Origin: Xenorhabdus griffiniae
GTDB taxonomy: Bacteria; Pseudomonadota; Gammaproteobacteria; Enterobacterales; Enterobacteriaceae
Reading direction: 5' to 3'
Length of the DNA: 64,000 bases
Assembly: GCF_001028135.1 (NCBI RefSeq)
Contig: NZ_LDNM01000017.1
Span: 1-64,000, forward strand
Positions within the stretch are counted from its first letter, which is position 1; the number at the start of each line of letters is the position of its first letter. The position numbers and the translations under genes are program-made. Below the pieces are notes generated by a model. The model was not told the DNA's origin, searched no databases, and saw nothing but the letters and a program-made list of their open reading frames with translations. Shown here in pieces: positions 1 to 8,031 of this stretch.

Positions 1-69
1 CATTCTGAGATTTGGACAGGGCATTTTTCGCCAGCTCCACTGTTTCCGCCAAACCGAGGTTTTCTAGAA
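1..69 (-). pseudogene. Tail-fibre 3' fragment inside an invertible segment (partial)
   Basis: Read on the minus strand, this stretch is open to the window edge. It encodes a peptide passing through the inversion site (ENLGLAE) and continuing as ETVELAKNALSK. The NLGL-E pattern is what the crossover site encodes in many Mu- and P2-type tail fibres. It points away from the tail operon and has no start codon, as expected for the silent alternative fibre end stored in reverse beside a DNA invertase gene. Only about 23 codons are visible, so the fibre identity is an inference from the short peptide and its position just before the sheath gene. Confidence 0.45.
44..69. other. Gin/Cin/Din-type DNA inversion crossover site
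   Basis: This 26-bp stretch has the core AAACCGAGGTTTT flanked by TTCC on the left and AA on the right. From memory of the phage Mu gix site, the central 13 bases match exactly and about 20 of 26 positions agree overall. Serine invertases (Gin, Cin, Min, Hin family) recombine two inverted copies of such a site to swap tail-fibre C-termini. The partner site and the invertase gene would lie to the left, outside the window. Confidence 0.75.
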
Positions 70-163
70 TTACGCACTGGGTGGATTTGGGCAGCAGAAA
101 CGGGTAACTGACTATTGAACGGGTTGAAATTAAATAAATTTTCAGTTCAATAAATGTACAAAA

Positions 164-213
164 TGTGAGTTTGGAGGAACATCGGCGTTGATGGGTAAAA
201 AACAATCTAAATA
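164..213 (+). promoter_or_regulatory. Putative Ogr-activated late promoter for the tail operon
   Basis: TGT (164-166) and ACA (179-181) are separated by exactly 12 bases. This is the TGT-N12-ACA operator recognised by P2 Ogr and Delta proteins about 55 bp upstream of late transcription starts. A TAAATA element at 208-213 could be the -10 box, which would put the operator near -48. It precedes the sheath gene, where P2 has its F promoter, and an ogr gene is present at 7083-7310. Between here and the sheath start at 489 I see no gene. Confidence 0.5.
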
Positions 214-488
214 TGCCGCGTGTTTGATAAAAACACCGTAATATAATTTTTTGCGATTTAAATGAAACAGTTTTTCAATTCACGCGGCGCACTACATGCA
301 GGCACGGCCGCCCATGATGATGTATTTTAATTAGGTATATTTTTTTGCATTGTGCATTCATTATAGGGGGCGATCCCCTCATTAATGATTCACCTGATTT
401 GTACCAGCCCTCACACAACCCCAATCACCTGCATTTTATTGTAAAGCCGACCACCATAACGAAATCACTTAAGCAGGAGTTTTTCGCT

Positions 489-1661
489 ATGGCCCAAGAT
501 TATCATCACGGCGTGCGCGTGCAGGAAATCAACGCAGGCACCCGCACCATTACCACCGTCAGCACTGCCATTGTCGGCATGGTCTGTACGGGGGATGATG
601 CTGACCCCAATACCTTTCCCCTAAACACTCCGGTCTTGTTAACCGATGTCCTTACCGCCAGCGGCAAGGCCGGCGAAACCGGAACGCTATTCCATGCCTT
701 GCGGGCGATTGCCGATCAGGCCAAACCCGTAACCGTAGTGGTGCGTGTCGCCCAGGGCGAAACCGAAGCCGAAACCACGTCCAATATCATTGGCCGCGTC
801 ACCGATGAGGGCAAAAAAACCGGCATGCAGGCGTTATTGGCCGCACAAGGTCAGCTGGGTGTTAAGCCGCGTATTCTCGGTGTGCCCGGTCACGATACCC
901 AGCCCGTGGCCGAGGCGCTGGCCGGCATTGCCGAGAAACTGAAAGCCATGGCGTATGTGAGCGCTTATGGCTGCAAAAAAATCGAAGAAGTTATCAACTA
1001 TCGTAAAAACTTCAAGTATCGTGAGCTGATGCTGATTTGGCCGGACTTCCTGAGCTGGGATACCGTGATCAGCCGTGAAGCTGTTGCTTATGCCACAGCA
1101 CGGGCATTAGGCTTGCGGGCGAAAATCGACGAGGAAACCGGCTGGCACAAAACCCTGTCCAACGTGGGCGTCAATGGGGTGACCGGCATTTCAGCGGATG
1201 TCTTCTGGGATTTACAGGACGTCGCCACCGACGCCAACCTGCTCAACCAGAACGACGTGACCACGCTGATCCGCAAAGACGGATTTCGTTTCTGGGGTTC
1301 CCGCACCTGCTCCGATGATCCGCTGTTCCAGTTTGAAAGCTACACCCGCACCGCCCAGGTGCTGGCTGACACGATGGCCGAGGCTCATATGTGGGCTATC
1401 GATAAACCGCTGACGCCCTCGCTGGTGCGTGACATTATCGAAGGCATCAACGCCAAGCTGCGTGAACTCAAATCTAACGGCTACCTGATTGACGGCCAAT
1501 GCTGGTATGACGAAAGCGCCAACAGCAAGGACACCCTGAAAGCCGGCAAGCTCTATATCGACTATAACTACACCCCGGTGCCGCCACTGGAAAACCTGCT
1601 GCTGCGCCAGCGCATTACTGACCAGTACCTGATGAACTTCGCCAACAGCATTAACAGCTAA
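489..1661 (+). CDS. FI: Contractile tail sheath protein (P2 FI-like)
   Basis: This 390-residue protein forms the contractile sheath around the tail tube in a P2-type phage or R-type bacteriocin. It has the family opening ([11 protein letters not shown]) and the family C-terminal block around [20 protein letters not shown], and its length is close to P2 FI (about 396). The frame is open from 345, but the ATG at 489 is preceded by AGGAG at a normal distance and matches where P2-type sheaths begin. It is first in a tightly packed sheath-tube-E-T-U-D operon, 10 bases ahead of the tube gene. Whether the locus makes phage or only tails cannot be judged without the head genes. Confidence 0.93.
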   Translation: MAQDYHHGVRVQEINAGTRTITTVSTAIVGMVCTGDDADPNTFPLNTPVLLTDVLTASGKAGETGTLFHALRAIADQAKPVTVVVRVAQGETEAETTSNIIGRVTDEGKKTGMQALLAAQGQLGVKPRILGVPGHDTQPVAEALAGIAEKLKAMAYVSAYGCKKIEEVINYRKNFKYRELMLIWPDFLSWDTVISREAVAYATARALGLRAKIDEETGWHKTLSNVGVNGVTGISADVFWDLQDVATDANLLNQNDVTTLIRKDGFRFWGSRTCSDDPLFQFESYTRTAQVLADTMAEAHMWAIDKPLTPSLVRDIIEGINAKLRELKSNGYLIDGQCWYDESANSKDTLKAGKLYIDYNYTPVPPLENLLLRQRITDQYLMNFANSINS

Positions 1662-1671
1662 GGGGCTGCAT

Positions 1672-2187
1672 ATGGCATTACCACGCAAACTGAAATACTT
1701 AAACCTCTTCAATGACGGCAACAATTACGTTGGGATTGTCGAAGAACTGACGTTACCCAAACTGGGTCGCAAGCTCGAAGCCTATCGCGGCGGCGGAATG
1801 CCCGGCACGGCGAACGTCGATTTGGGGCTGGATGACGGCGCACTGGATGCCGAATTTACGTTAGGCGGGGTTGACGCCCAGCTCTACAAACAGTGGGGCA
1901 TTGATAAAGTCGATGGCGTGGCCCTGCGTTTCAATGGCTCTTTCCAGCGTGACGATACCGGCGAAGTGATTGCCATCGAGGTCGTCATGCGCGGGCGATT
2001 TTCCGAATTTGACCACGGCAGCTACAAACAGGGTGACAACACCCAGACTAAGGTCAGCGCCAAAAATACTTACTTTAAACTGACGTGGGACGGGGAAGTG
2101 CTGGTCGAAATCGACACCGTAAATATGGTGGAAATCGTCGGCGGCGTTGACCGTCTCGAAGCGCATCGCCGTGCTATTGGCCTGTAA
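1672..2187 (+). CDS. FII: Tail tube protein (P2 FII-like)
   Basis: This 171-residue major tail tube protein builds the inner tube surrounded by the sheath. It begins MALPRKLKYLNLFNDGNNY, carries the GGG-P-T region typical of P2 FII around residues 40-46, and ends in VEIVGGVDRLEAHRRAIGL. Its length equals that of P2 FII (about 172). It follows the sheath gene by 10 bases and precedes gene E by 33 bases with an AGGAG ribosome site at about 2208, so co-transcription is expected. Confidence 0.93.
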   Translation: MALPRKLKYLNLFNDGNNYVGIVEELTLPKLGRKLEAYRGGGMPGTANVDLGLDDGALDAEFTLGGVDAQLYKQWGIDKVDGVALRFNGSFQRDDTGEVIAIEVVMRGRFSEFDHGSYKQGDNTQTKVSAKNTYFKLTWDGEVLVEIDTVNMVEIVGGVDRLEAHRRAIGL

Positions 2188-2220
2188 ATATTAACCTTTT
2201 TCATCTGAGGAGCTTTTATC

Positions 2221-2538
2221 ATGACCGAACAAACCCCTGTTACCCTGCCTGAACAGGCCTCCGTCACACTGGAAGAGCCGATTATACGGGGTGCTACCAC
2301 CATTACGGACGTGATTGTGCGCAAGCCTAACAGTGGTGCCCTGCGCGGTGCCCGCCTGCAAGCCCTGATGGAGATGGACGTAGACTCCATGATGCTGGTG
2401 TTACCCCGCGTCACCGCGCCGGCGTTGACCAAAGGCGATTTGCTGCTGATGTCACCGGGCGACCTGATTAACCTGAGTATCGAGGTGGTCAGTTTTTTGC
2501 TGCCGAAGTCGGTGAAGTCCGATTTCCAGACCAACTAA
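2221..2538 (+). CDS. E: Tail assembly protein E (P2 E-like)
   Basis: This 105-residue protein is equivalent to P2 gpE, a tail assembly chaperone that works with the tape measure protein. Its central part (MEMDVDSMMLVLPRVTAPAL) is the family core. The last third contains a TTTTTTG slippery heptamer at 2493-2499, placed so that a -1 shift joins E to the downstream E' frame. An ATG with a good ribosome site (GAGGAG near 2208-2213) sets the start. It lies between the tube and tape measure genes, the universal position of this chaperone in long-tailed phages. Confidence 0.9.
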   Translation: MTEQTPVTLPEQASVTLEEPIIRGATTITDVIVRKPNSGALRGARLQALMEMDVDSMMLVLPRVTAPALTKGDLLLMSPGDLINLSIEVVSFLLPKSVKSDFQTN

Positions 2539-2669
2539 CCGTTGATGAACTGGTGGCAGACATTGCCACCGTCTTTCACTGGTCGCCTGCCGTAACCGCT
2601 GACATGCCCCTGCCGGAGCTGCTGGAATGGCGTTACCGGGCAATGAAGCGGAGTGGTGCCGATGAGTGA
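2221..2669 (+). CDS. E': E+E' tail chaperone made by programmed -1 frameshift
   Basis: Reading frame 1 up to base 2499 and then slipping back one base continues an open frame to the TGA at 2667-2669, giving a 149-residue E+E' protein (P2 makes about 142). The slip site is T TTT TTG, the heptamer known from P2. The E' part has no start codon of its own at its beginning, and its VFHWSP and LLEWRYRAM segments are typical of this family. The E' stop overlaps the tape measure start at 2662. Translation at the slip site is inferred from conservation, not observed. Confidence 0.8.
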
Positions 2670-5409
2670 CCGAAATTTACGCCTGCAAGTGATCTTAAGC
2701 GCCGTGGATAAACTGACGCGGCCCTTTAAAGGTGCGCAGGCAGCCAATAAACGGCTGGCGGAGACCCTCAAACAGTCCCGCCAGCAATTGCGGGATCTGA
2801 ACCAGCAGGCCGGCAGGATTGATGGTTTCCGCAAGACCAAGCGCCAACTGACAGAAACCCAGCAGGCTTACCGCAGCGCGACTGAACGCGTAGCGGCACT
2901 GAGCCGTACCCTCAATACCAGCGCCAGCCCGACACAAGCCCAAGTCCGCCAACTCCAGCAAGCCACCAATGCCGCTGCCCAACTCAAGGAAAAAACCCAA
3001 GCCTTAAGCCAGTCTCTGCAACGCCAGCGCGATGCCTTGCGCGCCAGCGGGATTGCTACCAACCAGCTTGGGCAGGCGCAGCGGCGCATCCATGCCGATA
3101 TCAGTCGCACAACCAATGCACTCCAGCAACAACAGCAGCAACTGGAACGGTTGAGTCAACAGGAAAAACGACTGGCGGCAGCTCGTTCTCGCCATCAGAA
3201 AATGAAAGATGTGCGCAATCAGATGGCAGGGACAGGTGCCACAGTTATAGCTACAGGTGCTGCCGCGCTTTTGGGTACCAAGCGGGTAATGCTGCCGGGT
3301 TATGATTTTGAAGTGGGAATGTCGAATGTACAGGCGTTAACCCGTCTAGATAAGAACGATCCACAATTAAAAGTATTACGGGAGCAGGCACGGCATTTAG
3401 GGGCAACAACCAGTTTTACGGCGAATGATGTCGCAGGCGGAATGGGATTTCTGGCAATGGCAGGTTATGACCCTGACAAGATTCAAAAGTCTATGCCTGC
3501 CATGTTGGACTTAGCAAAAGCGGCGGGTATGAATGACTCACTGGCTGAGGTGGCTGATATTGCCTCCAATATCCAGAGTGCTTACAAAATTCCCGCCGAT
3601 GAAATGAAACGAGTTGCGGATGTCCTGACTTACGGTTTTACCACCTCTAACACTGATTTACGTATGTTGGGGGAAACCATGAAATATGTTGGCCCGGCTG
3701 CCCAGTCAGCAGGTCAGGATTTTGAGTCGGTGGTAGCTTCTGTTGGGCTATTAGGGAATGTGGGGATACAAGGTTCGCAGGCAGGAACCTCGTTAAGAAT
3801 GGCGCTGTTGCGTCTGGCTGCTCAGCCCAAAGCGGCCAAGAAGGCGCTCGATGCATTGAATGTTACTATTGCGGACAGCAGTGGAAAAATGCGGGCCATG
3901 CCGAAGATACTGTCTGATTTGGAATCTGCTTTTAAAAAACGGGGCATTGGTGGCGTCGGTAATGCGAAGAAAATTGCGTTTGTTAAAGATATTTTTGGGG
4001 TTGAAGCCTCATCCGCCATGCTTGAACTACTGGATAAGCAAGGCGAGATAGATCCTGAAAAACGTATTGATGCATATATCAAAAAAATTCATGAGCAGGA
4101 TAATACGGCCAGTCAGGTGGCTAAAGCGAAAGCCGACAATATGGATGGGGATATCAAAAACCTGCGTTCAGCCTGGGAAGATGTTGGAATTACTTTATAT
4201 GATTCAGTCAGGGAGCCGTTAAGGGATATTTTTCAGAAAGCCACCGATATTATGCGTTCCATCGGTGAATGGGCTAAGGCTAACCCCGAATTGACTAAAA
4301 AATTAGCCATGATTGCCATTGGAGTGGGCGTTATCTTAACAGCCTTTGGGGCGATTACGTTGGCCTTAGCCGCATTGTTAGGGCCGTTAGCTGTCGTTAA
4401 GTTTAGTCTGAGCGTGCTGGGTATCAAGGGAGCCGGTTCTGTCCTGAAACTTGGGAAGGCCTTTTCTGCTGTCGGTAAGGTGCTGTCGTGGTTACGGGTG
4501 TTGGTGCTGACGAACCCCTTGTTATTGATCATTGGCCTGATTGCTCTGGGCGCCTATCTGATTTGGAAAAACTGGGACAAGCTGGGGCCGTGGTTTAAAA
4601 AATTGTGGGATAACATTTCAAACTACGTTTCTACGGCATGGGCCAGCATTAAACAAAAGATCCTGAGCAAGTGGGCCGAAATTAAGGCCGACATTTTAGC
4701 CCGATGGGACACCATCAAAACGTACATTTCGAATAAATGGCATGAAATTGTCGAGAACGCCAAGAAACTGCCGGGGCGGTTTAAAAAATTCGGTGCCGAT
4801 ATGATTGAAAAACTGATCAACGGCATTAAAGAAAAATGGAAAGCGTTAAAACAAAATGTCACTGAGCTGGGGGCACAAATTAAGGACGCAGTAACACCGG
4901 ATTTTGTGAAAGAACAGACGCAAAAGTCGGGCGTGAAACAAGCACTGGATGCCTATAACGACGCCACCCGCCCCCACGCTAACCCCCTCGCCGCCTTTTC
5001 CGGTGCCCATGATACCGGCGGTTATATTCCGGCGGGGAAATTTGGCCTGGTCGGTGAATACGGCCCTGAGCTGATAAACGGCCCAGCCCGCGTGACCAGC
5101 CGCCGGCAAACGGCGACACTGGCCCGCATGGCCGCTGCCGCGCTGTCGATGGGCGCATCCACGGTCAGCGCCCAACAAGCCCCGTTGCATCCCTACAGTC
5201 TGCCGGCCGCCCAATACCAGAGCGCAGGGGTCACGGTGATAAATCAACATCAACGCAGTGAGCGTCCTGCCTGTGAAATCCATATTCACCCCACACCGGC
5301 CCAATCGGCGCAGGATATCGCTCAGGCGGTTGCCCGTGAAATGGATCGCCGTGAACAACAACAACGTGCCCGCGCCCGCAGCGCCTTTGCTGACAGAGAG
5401 GAGTATTAA
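2662..5409 (+). CDS. T: Tail tape measure protein (P2 T-like)
   Basis: This 915-residue protein sets tail length and sits inside the tube before ejection. Residues about 10-180 are strongly helical and rich in Q, A and R (coiled coil). A conserved phage tail tape measure core follows at about 200-430 (TSFTANDVAGGMGFLAMAG), with two hydrophobic helical segments near 545-580 and 610-640. A lysine- and tryptophan-rich repeat and a C-terminal region with HIHPTP come next. The frame is open from a GTG at 2653, but the ATG at 2662 has GGAG eight bases ahead and overlaps the E' stop. Confidence 0.92.
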   Translation: MSDRNLRLQVILSAVDKLTRPFKGAQAANKRLAETLKQSRQQLRDLNQQAGRIDGFRKTKRQLTETQQAYRSATERVAALSRTLNTSASPTQAQVRQLQQATNAAAQLKEKTQALSQSLQRQRDALRASGIATNQLGQAQRRIHADISRTTNALQQQQQQLERLSQQEKRLAAARSRHQKMKDVRNQMAGTGATVIATGAAALLGTKRVMLPGYDFEVGMSNVQALTRLDKNDPQLKVLREQARHLGATTSFTANDVAGGMGFLAMAGYDPDKIQKSMPAMLDLAKAAGMNDSLAEVADIASNIQSAYKIPADEMKRVADVLTYGFTTSNTDLRMLGETMKYVGPAAQSAGQDFESVVASVGLLGNVGIQGSQAGTSLRMALLRLAAQPKAAKKALDALNVTIADSSGKMRAMPKILSDLESAFKKRGIGGVGNAKKIAFVKDIFGVEASSAMLELLDKQGEIDPEKRIDAYIKKIHEQDNTASQVAKAKADNMDGDIKNLRSAWEDVGITLYDSVREPLRDIFQKATDIMRSIGEWAKANPELTKKLAMIAIGVGVILTAFGAITLALAALLGPLAVVKFSLSVLGIKGAGSVLKLGKAFSAVGKVLSWLRVLVLTNPLLLIIGLIALGAYLIWKNWDKLGPWFKKLWDNISNYVSTAWASIKQKILSKWAEIKADILARWDTIKTYISNKWHEIVENAKKLPGRFKKFGADMIEKLINGIKEKWKALKQNVTELGAQIKDAVTPDFVKEQTQKSGVKQALDAYNDATRPHANPLAAFSGAHDTGGYIPAGKFGLVGEYGPELINGPARVTSRRQTATLARMAAAALSMGASTVSAQQAPLHPYSLPAAQYQSAGVTVINQHQRSERPACEIHIHPTPAQSAQDIAQAVAREMDRREQQQRARARSAFADREEY

Positions 5410-5411
5410 CG

Positions 5412-5909
5412 ATGATGGCCGCCCTGGGTTTATTTGTTTTTATGCTGAAAACCACCCCCTACCAGAGCCTGCAACACCAGCAGTCTTGGCGCTACGGCTT
5501 CAATAACCGGATTGGTGCCCGCCCCGCCTTCCAGTTTATCGGGCCAAACAATGACACCATCACCTTATCCGGTTCGTTATACCCGGAAATCACGGGGGGC
5601 CGGTTATCGCTGCTGGCGTTACAACTGATGGCTGACAGTGGCAAAGCCTGGTCATTTCTGGATGGTCAGGGCACCATTTACGGCATGTTTATTATCGAGA
5701 GCCTGGATCAGACCAAAACGGAATTCTTTGCCGACGGGGCCGCTAAAAAAATCGACTTTACCGTCACCTTGCGTCGTGTGGATGAAAATCTGGGAAAAAT
5801 GTTCGGGGATCTGGGTACGCAACTGAACGACCTGAAAATCAGTGCGACCGATATATTAGGCAGCATTAAAACAGCGGCTACCGATAAAATTACAGGATTA
5901 TTCCCATGA
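5412..5909 (+). CDS. U: Tail protein U (P2 U-like tail terminator/tube end)
   Basis: This 165-residue protein is related to P2 gpU, needed to finish the tail. It opens MMAALGLFVFML and carries the family blocks LYPEITGGRLSL and EFFADGAAKKIDFT. It starts two bases after the tape measure stop, with GAGAGGAG immediately upstream, and its stop overlaps the D start (ATGA at 5906-5909), so translation is probably coupled in both directions. Confidence 0.9.
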   Translation: MMAALGLFVFMLKTTPYQSLQHQQSWRYGFNNRIGARPAFQFIGPNNDTITLSGSLYPEITGGRLSLLALQLMADSGKAWSFLDGQGTIYGMFIIESLDQTKTEFFADGAAKKIDFTVTLRRVDENLGKMFGDLGTQLNDLKISATDILGSIKTAATDKITGLFP

Positions 5910-7018
5910 TATCATTACCAAAGCTGGACTGGGTAACCGGCAACGCTAACTCGCCTGTCTATGTGCTGAGTGCGGGTGACAGCAATATCAATGCCCGTAT
6001 CCAGGACAGGTTGATTTCCCTGAGCCTGACCGATAACCGCGGCTTTGAGGCAGATCAGCTCGATATTGAGCTGGATGACAGTGACGGCCTGTTATCGTTG
6101 CCACCCCGTGGCACAGAGCTTTCCCTGCATCTGGGCTGGCAGGGCGAAGCACTTATCCATAAGGGCAAGTTTATTGTGGATGAAATCGAATACAGCGGCC
6201 CACCGGATAAAGTGACGGTTCGTGCCCGCAGTGCTGATTTTCGGGCGACCCTGAATATCAGCCGTGAGTTGTCCTACCACCAAAAAACCATTAGCGATAT
6301 TGTGCGCACTATTGCCACGCGTAACAACCTCAAGCCGGAAGTGGAAGAAATACTGGCCGCTATCGCAATAAAGCATATTGATCAGACCAACGAATCCGAC
6401 GGCAGCTTTTTAACCCGGCTGGCCAAACAGGAGGGAGCTATTGCCGCGGTTAAAAACGGTTACCTGTTGTTTATGCGGCGGGGGCAAAACCAGACAGTGA
6501 GTGGCCGCCCGTTGCCAGTGGTTATGATTACCCGTCAGTCGGGGGATAGCTACCGGTTCTCGCTGGCAGACCGCAGCGCCTATACCGGTGTATCGGCCAG
6601 TTGGCTGAATACCCGTGAGCCACAGAAAAAAGAGCAGGTCACTGTTAAGCGCAAGCGGCGTCAATCCCACAAGACCAGCCAGCCGAAAAAAGAGGAAAAA
6701 CAGGGAGAATATCTGGTCGGCAGTGAGGGAAATGTGTTGGTGTTGAAACACACCTATGCCTATAGATCAACGGCTGAGCGTGCCGCAAAAGCGGAATGGG
6801 AAAAAATCCAGCGTGGTGTAGCGTCGTTTTCCATTCAACTGGCGAAAGGACGGCCGGAGCTGTTCCCTGAAATGAAAGTTCGGGTGATCGGTTTTAAACC
6901 GCAGATTGACCAGGCAGACTGGACATTGGTCACGGTGACGCATACCTTAAATGACAGTGGGTTAACATCATCGTTAGAACTGGAAGTGAAAATTTCGGAT
7001 GCTGACATGGGCGCTTGA
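5906..7018 (+). CDS. D: Late control / baseplate hub protein D (P2 D-like)
   Basis: This 370-residue protein is of the phage late control D family, structurally the baseplate hub related to T4 gp27. Family blocks seen include QDRLISLSLTDNRGFEADQL near residue 32 and FLTRLAKQEGAIAAVKNG near 164. A highly charged KRKRR-K linker lies at about 248-270. It is the last structural gene of the tail operon, in the same place as in P2 (U-D-ogr). The start overlaps the U stop by four bases. Confidence 0.92.
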   Translation: MISLPKLDWVTGNANSPVYVLSAGDSNINARIQDRLISLSLTDNRGFEADQLDIELDDSDGLLSLPPRGTELSLHLGWQGEALIHKGKFIVDEIEYSGPPDKVTVRARSADFRATLNISRELSYHQKTISDIVRTIATRNNLKPEVEEILAAIAIKHIDQTNESDGSFLTRLAKQEGAIAAVKNGYLLFMRRGQNQTVSGRPLPVVMITRQSGDSYRFSLADRSAYTGVSASWLNTREPQKKEQVTVKRKRRQSHKTSQPKKEEKQGEYLVGSEGNVLVLKHTYAYRSTAERAAKAEWEKIQRGVASFSIQLAKGRPELFPEMKVRVIGFKPQIDQADWTLVTVTHTLNDSGLTSSLELEVKISDADMGA

Positions 7019-7029
7019 TTTGCTATAAT
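7002..7029 (+). promoter_or_regulatory. Sigma-70 promoter for ogr within the end of D
   Basis: CTGACA (7002-7007) and TATAAT (7024-7029) are 16 bases apart, and a TG two bases before the -10 gives an extended -10. It overlaps the last codons of D and lies about 50 bases before the ogr start. It would let the late activator be made independently of the late operon. Confidence 0.6.
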
Positions 7030-7082
7030 CACGCTATTGCCTAACAAAGCTGGCAGTCATTTTCAATAAGGCACCTCATATT

Positions 7083-7310
7083 ATGATGAAATGCCCCCTT
7101 TGCCATCATGTTGCACACACTCGCAGCAGTTTTGAACACACCGCCGAAACCAAAGAACGTTACAACCAGTGCCAGAATATCAATTGTGGTGCCACATTCG
7201 TCAGTCATGAAACCTTTGTCCGTTGGGTGGCTAAACCCAACTTGATTGAATTCGCCCAGCCCCACCCTACGAATGGTCAACAAACGGTAATGTGTTTTGA
7301 TAATCCCTGA
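7083..7310 (+). CDS. ogr: Ogr/Delta-like zinc-finger late transcription activator
   Basis: This 75-residue protein belongs to the Ogr/Delta family, which binds upstream of P2 late promoters and recruits RNA polymerase through its alpha subunit. Four cysteines at 4, 7, 30 and 35 form the CX2C-X22-CX4C zinc site, and the YNQCQNINCGATF segment is nearly that of P2 Ogr. Aligning with P2 Ogr favours the first of two adjacent Met codons. Its probable target is the TGT-N12-ACA site at 164-181. It is followed by a terminator and then by the presumed attachment region, as in P2 prophages. Confidence 0.93.
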   Translation: MMKCPLCHHVAHTRSSFEHTAETKERYNQCQNINCGATFVSHETFVRWVAKPNLIEFAQPHPTNGQQTVMCFDNP

Positions 7311-7321
7311 ATAATAAAAAG

Positions 7322-7346
7322 AGCCTCGACAGTGAGGCTTTTTTTA
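7322..7346 (+). terminator. Rho-independent terminator after ogr
   Basis: AGCCTC (7322-7327) pairs with GAGGCT (7334-7339) across a six-base loop and runs into seven T residues. It closes the rightmost prophage transcription unit. Confidence 0.8.
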
Positions 7347-7546
7347 CGTCGCCATTCCGTCGCCACTTTTCTGTTGAATACGATAAAATCACATTGATTA
7401 ATAATTATTCAAATTTAATGGTTTTTTATTCAATGGAATTTTTTTAAAAATAGGAAAAATCAGGCGTTATCAAGGGCAAAAGGCGGGGCTAAATGATATT
7501 GTATAAATAAACAGCGTTGCCAAAGTGCTGCCAATCTGCTGCCAAT
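7347..7546. other. Probable prophage attachment region with integrase arm-type repeats
   Basis: No gene is seen between the ogr terminator and the tRNA operon. Two repeat arrays stand out. CGTCGCCA occurs at 7347-7354 and 7358-7365. A TGCCAA unit recurs with preceding bases similar at about 7516-7523, 7526-7535 and 7537-7546. Both arrays have an 11-base period, one helical turn, as integrase arm-type sites do. An AT-rich segment lies between them. In P2 the attachment site follows ogr, so this is probably the right prophage end, with the tRNA-Leu 3' end as candidate target. Confidence 0.45.
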
Positions 7547-7574
7547 TTCGAAATTTAATACAATCGCAGAAAGC

Positions 7575-7603
7575 AAAAAAGCCACCGTAAAGGTGGCCTT
7601 TTC
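7575..7603 (-). terminator. Terminator of the tRNA-Gly-Cys-Leu operon
   Basis: On the minus strand GCCACC pairs with GGTGGC across a short loop (7581-7597) and is followed by six T residues (7575-7580). It lies about 40 bases downstream of the tRNA-Leu 3' end. Confidence 0.8.
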
Positions 7604-7639
7604 TGACTCTAACTCGATGTTTCGCATCAAGTTTTTATT

Positions 7640-7726
7640 TGGTGCCCAGGGCGGGACTTGAACCCGCACAGCCTTACAGCCGAGGGATTTTAAATCCCTT
7701 GTGTCTACCGATTTCACCACCTGGGC
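7640..7726 (-). tRNA. leuZ: tRNA-Leu (UAA)
   Basis: An 87-nt class II tRNA with encoded CCA. The acceptor stem GCCCAGG pairs fully, the anticodon loop is TTTAAAA (anticodon UAA), there is an extended variable arm, and the T loop is TTCAAGT. It is the last of three tRNAs below pgsA in the order Gly-Cys-Leu, as glyW-cysT-leuZ in E. coli. Its 3' end faces the prophage. Confidence 0.97.
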
Positions 7727-7732
7727 TTAATT

Positions 7733-7806
7733 TGGAGGCGCGTCCCGGAGTCGAACCGAGGTGAACGGATTTGCAATCCGCTGCATGGCCACTCTGCCAA
7801 CGCGCC
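7733..7806 (-). tRNA. cysT: tRNA-Cys (GCA)
   Basis: A 74-nt tRNA with acceptor stem GGCGCGT, anticodon loop with GCA, T loop TTCGACT and encoded CCA. It lies between tRNA-Gly and tRNA-Leu with only a few bases on each side, so the three are processed from one transcript. Confidence 0.97.
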
Positions 7807-7811
7807 TTTTT

Positions 7812-7887
<76 letters not shown>

Positions 7888-7953
7888 CTTTCTTCGAACT
7901 GCTTGATTTACTTAACTTGTTTCGTAAATTTCATGCGCCGTCCGATGCGATGC

Positions 7954-7981
7954 ATTCTACTTACTTCACAAAATGAGTCAA
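7954..7981 (-). promoter_or_regulatory. Promoter of the tRNA-Gly-Cys-Leu operon
   Basis: On the minus strand TTGACT (7976-7981) and TAGAAT (7954-7959) are 16 bases apart and are followed by a GC-rich stretch (GCATCGC). A GC-rich discriminator is typical of stringently controlled stable-RNA promoters. It lies about 67 bases ahead of tRNA-Gly, just beyond the pgsA stop. Confidence 0.65.
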
Positions 7982-8031
7982 CACAATTATTTATAAAACG
8001 CGTTCGTTCGATGTTTTTTGCGTCATTTGGA

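Noticed and set aside
1212-1724. A 170-codon minus-strand open frame antisense to the sheath gene
   Set aside because: It lies wholly opposite conserved sheath and tube coding sequence, has no ribosome site and no recognisable protein features.
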